From Acidobacteriota bacterium (GTDB lineage Bacteria > Acidobacteriota > Blastocatellia > Pyrinomonadales > Pyrinomonadaceae): DNA of 5,005 nucleotides. The position numbers and the translations under genes were made by a program. Positions 4,501 through 5,005 of this stretch are shown here, piece by piece (position 1 is the stretch's first letter; each line of letters opens with the position of its first letter). The stretch spans positions 1 through 5,005 of the forward strand of contig JAIVGV010000148.1 of assembly GCA_020201365.1 (NCBI GenBank), written 5' to 3'. The notes beneath the pieces were generated by a model. The model was not told the origin of the DNA, did no database searches, and saw only the letters and a program-made list of their open reading frames with translations.

Positions 4501-5005
4501 TCAAGCCGCCGCCCGTTGGTGAATTGCGCGCAGCCGCGCGACGAGCCGCGGCAACTCTCCGCGCGTGTAAACCGGAAGCCGCGCGATCAGCCCTTCGCCG
4601 CCGAACCGCGCGCGCCACTCGTCGAAGCGCGCGCGCGCGTCCGCGCCCTCCTCGTCCGAAAGATAGAACGCGGATGCGAAGGCGAGCGCGCGCCGCGCCG
4701 TCGGCTTGATCTCGCCGCTTGAGCGCGCCGCCATCACGGCGAAGTCAACCGCGACGTGCTTCAGATAACTGTTGCCCTCGACGACGACGCCCGGCGCGCG
4801 CACGCGCGCGAGAGCCGCCGCGACGCCGCGCCCGATCTGCCTGTCGGTGGCGACGAGCCAGTGGACGTTCGACGCGCCCGCGTCCCAGTAGCGCCCCGTG
4901 TCTTTGCCCGGCGCGTAAGTCTCCGCGCGCCCCGAACGCACGGTCGGCTCTTCGCCGAGCAGCGGCGCGACGCAGCAGGCTTGCGGGTCTCTGCCGCACG
5001 AGCGG
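4501..5005 (-). CDS. MobB-like P-loop protein, C-terminal part; start outside window
   Basis: The frame is open from the right edge to TGA at 4501, giving 167 residues; a GTG at 4941 is internal and has no SD. The visible start contains a cysteine group (SCGRDPQACC). It is followed by APGKDTGRYWDAGA, close to the PGKDS-R-AGA pattern of MobB, which binds GTP and works with MobA in adding a guanine nucleotide to molybdopterin. Further on, GVVVEGNSYLK corresponds to the VEG motif of such P-loop proteins, after which VDFAVM forms a likely beta strand. The last 60 residues are Arg/Ala-rich and helical (FDEWRARFGGEGLIARL). The Walker A loop would be outside the window, so nucleotide binding cannot be checked. 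The nearby MOSC gene fits a molybdenum-cofactor theme. Alternatives are other accessory GTPases of the same fold. Coding status is solid; the family is a moderate guess. Confidence 0.6.
   Translation of the reverse strand, partial: RSCGRDPQACCVAPLLGEEPTVRSGRAETYAPGKDTGRYWDAGASNVHWLVATDRQIGRGVAAALARVRAPGVVVEGNSYLKHVAVDFAVMAARSSGEIKPTARRALAFASAFYLSDEEGADARARFDEWRARFGGEGLIARLPVYTRGELPRLVARLRAIHQRAAA

Noticed and set aside
4627..4639. Alternating GC run of 13 bases as possible Z-DNA
   Set aside because: It lies in coding sequence as Ala/Arg codons and similar runs are common across this GC-rich window.

Overview
The window is G+C-rich DNA, roughly two thirds by eye, and every gene I can support lies on the minus strand. 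It therefore reads from right to left. The high GC, the secreted protein with a 'GxPGFENG...' beta-sandwich module, the Asn/Thr/Ala-rich lipoprotein and an intergenic inverted repeat built from AGGATGA heptads would fit a free-living bacterium of the Acidobacteriota (Blastocatellia type). That placement is an inference; no marker gene here settles it.

The right half (about 3059-5005) holds metabolic genes. First comes the 3' part of a gene that resembles the C-terminal half of MobB-type P-loop proteins (PGKDT...AGA and VVVEGNS motifs). After it lies a 59-codon highly basic ORF with a strong Shine-Dalgarno (SD) site, then a stand-alone MOSC-domain protein, then a nicotinamidase (PncA) with a complete catalytic triad and metal site. 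The MOSC stop and the pncA start overlap as TGATG, so these two are almost certainly co-transcribed and translationally coupled. MobB-like and MOSC proteins both point loosely to molybdenum-cofactor chemistry; PncA belongs to NAD salvage.

The centre (2976-3066) is a perfect 32-bp inverted repeat around a 27-nt spacer. Its arms are tandem heptads. Its outer edge supplies the pncA stop codon, and its other end lies just ahead of the next gene's ribosome binding site. It is the most unusual non-coding structure in the window.

The left half (1-2958) is about the cell envelope. It has a small lipoprotein of low-complexity sequence, then 25-37 nt downstream a 573-residue multi-pass membrane protein of the PTPS-related/YfhO-like GT-C type. 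A 327-nt non-coding stretch follows, and then a secreted protein with a signal peptide that runs off the left edge.

I see no RNA gene, CRISPR array, insertion sequence or phage gene. I found no clear new multi-gene system. The heptad inverted repeat and the small basic ORF are the items most worth following up.
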